Assembly (NCBI RefSeq): GCF_000204195.1
Contig: NZ_AFBG01000015.1
Coordinates: 1-64,000 of the forward strand
From: Acidovorax radicis N35
Lineage (GTDB): Bacteria; Pseudomonadota; Gammaproteobacteria; Burkholderiales; Burkholderiaceae_C
Direction: 5' to 3'
Length of the DNA stretch: 64,000 nt
In this document: in pieces, positions 63,883-64,000 of the stretch
Position numbering within the stretch: the stretch's first letter is position 1
Layout: every line of letters starts with the position of its first letter
The notes under the pieces: generated by a model
Database searches by the model: none
Seen by the model: the letters and a program-made list of their open reading frames with translations, nothing else
Told to the model about the DNA's origin: nothing
Made by a program: the position numbers and the translations under genes

Positions 63883-64000
63883 GGTGTGGTGCCTTTCCAA
63901 TCGGAGTTGCGATGGAGGGCAGTGTGGACACCAACACTTAGACGAAACTTAGAGGCACTCCGGGGCGCTCCGGTGGCACGGGGCGGACGCCGTGGACGGC

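Noticed and set aside
1..64000. CRISPR arrays, rRNA genes, complete insertion sequences or prophage genes
   Set aside because: No regularly spaced direct repeats with spacers, no rRNA text and no transposase, integrase or phage structural genes were found.

Overview
The window is GC-rich, densely packed and reads as chromosomal DNA of a betaproteobacterium, most likely family Comamonadaceae (Acidovorax or a close relative). The main reasons are the aa3 oxidase operon with a DUF2970 gene and a tiny oxidase assembly gene, Bug-type binding proteins, the PcaR-pcaIJF layout, and about ten copies of a dispersed repeat built on 'AGCGCTT...AAGCGC...AGCTATCAAAA'. The genus call is inference; no rRNA or complete marker set is present.

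Layout. 1-5.4 kb: minus-strand cytochrome c oxidase operon (DUF2244, coxB, coxA, a 38-aa assembly protein, cox11, DUF2970, coxC). 5.5-11 kb: housekeeping and single genes (BioC-like protein, comF, trmL, LysR, MaoC, ParA, LysE). 11-15.2 kb: KefB/C-type antiporter, a winged-helix Fic protein with a palindromic operator, and a DUF7668-like gene. 15.4-20.2 kb: probable Fur-controlled siderophore uptake operon (TonB receptor, PepSY protein, two membrane proteins). 20.3-29.3 kb: TRIC channel, transglutaminase-like protein, thioesterase, LysR/SDR divergent pair, MocR/BenE divergent pair, VOC, and a tautomerase/TetR divergent pair with twin operators. 29.3-34.9 kb: beta-ketoadipate branch (pcaI, pcaJ, pcaF, SDR, Bug protein) divergent from an IclR/PcaR regulator with tandem operators. 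35-39.7 kb: DUF1841, cytochrome c4, and a MoxR/VWA module with a GNAT gene inside it. 39.8-46.3 kb: tamA and tamB; tamB is frameshifted at a C6 tract. 46.3-54.5 kb: tRNA-Arg(CCU), then a type I restriction-modification island hsdM-hsdS-(AlbA_2/Schlafen ATPase)-hsdR. 54.5-64 kb: glycine-zipper protein, SAM methyltransferase, RhtA-like exporter with divergent Lrp, panE-like reductase, a two-component system, an orphan binding protein and a DegQ/HtrA protease.

Points of most interest. Two dispersed repeat families have inserted in frame into coding sequence (hsdR between its DEAH and FTGTP motifs; hsdM near its C-terminus), and one copy supplies a stop codon and ribosome-binding site. The Fic protein has lost the catalytic His of the Fic motif and carries its own DNA-binding domain behind two CGACA-N6-TGTCG operators. 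Between the AlbA_2 gene and hsdR lie a 12-bp tandem array and a 17-bp palindrome that look like a dedicated control region. The tamB frameshift at a C6 run is either an assembly error, a decaying gene or a slippage switch.
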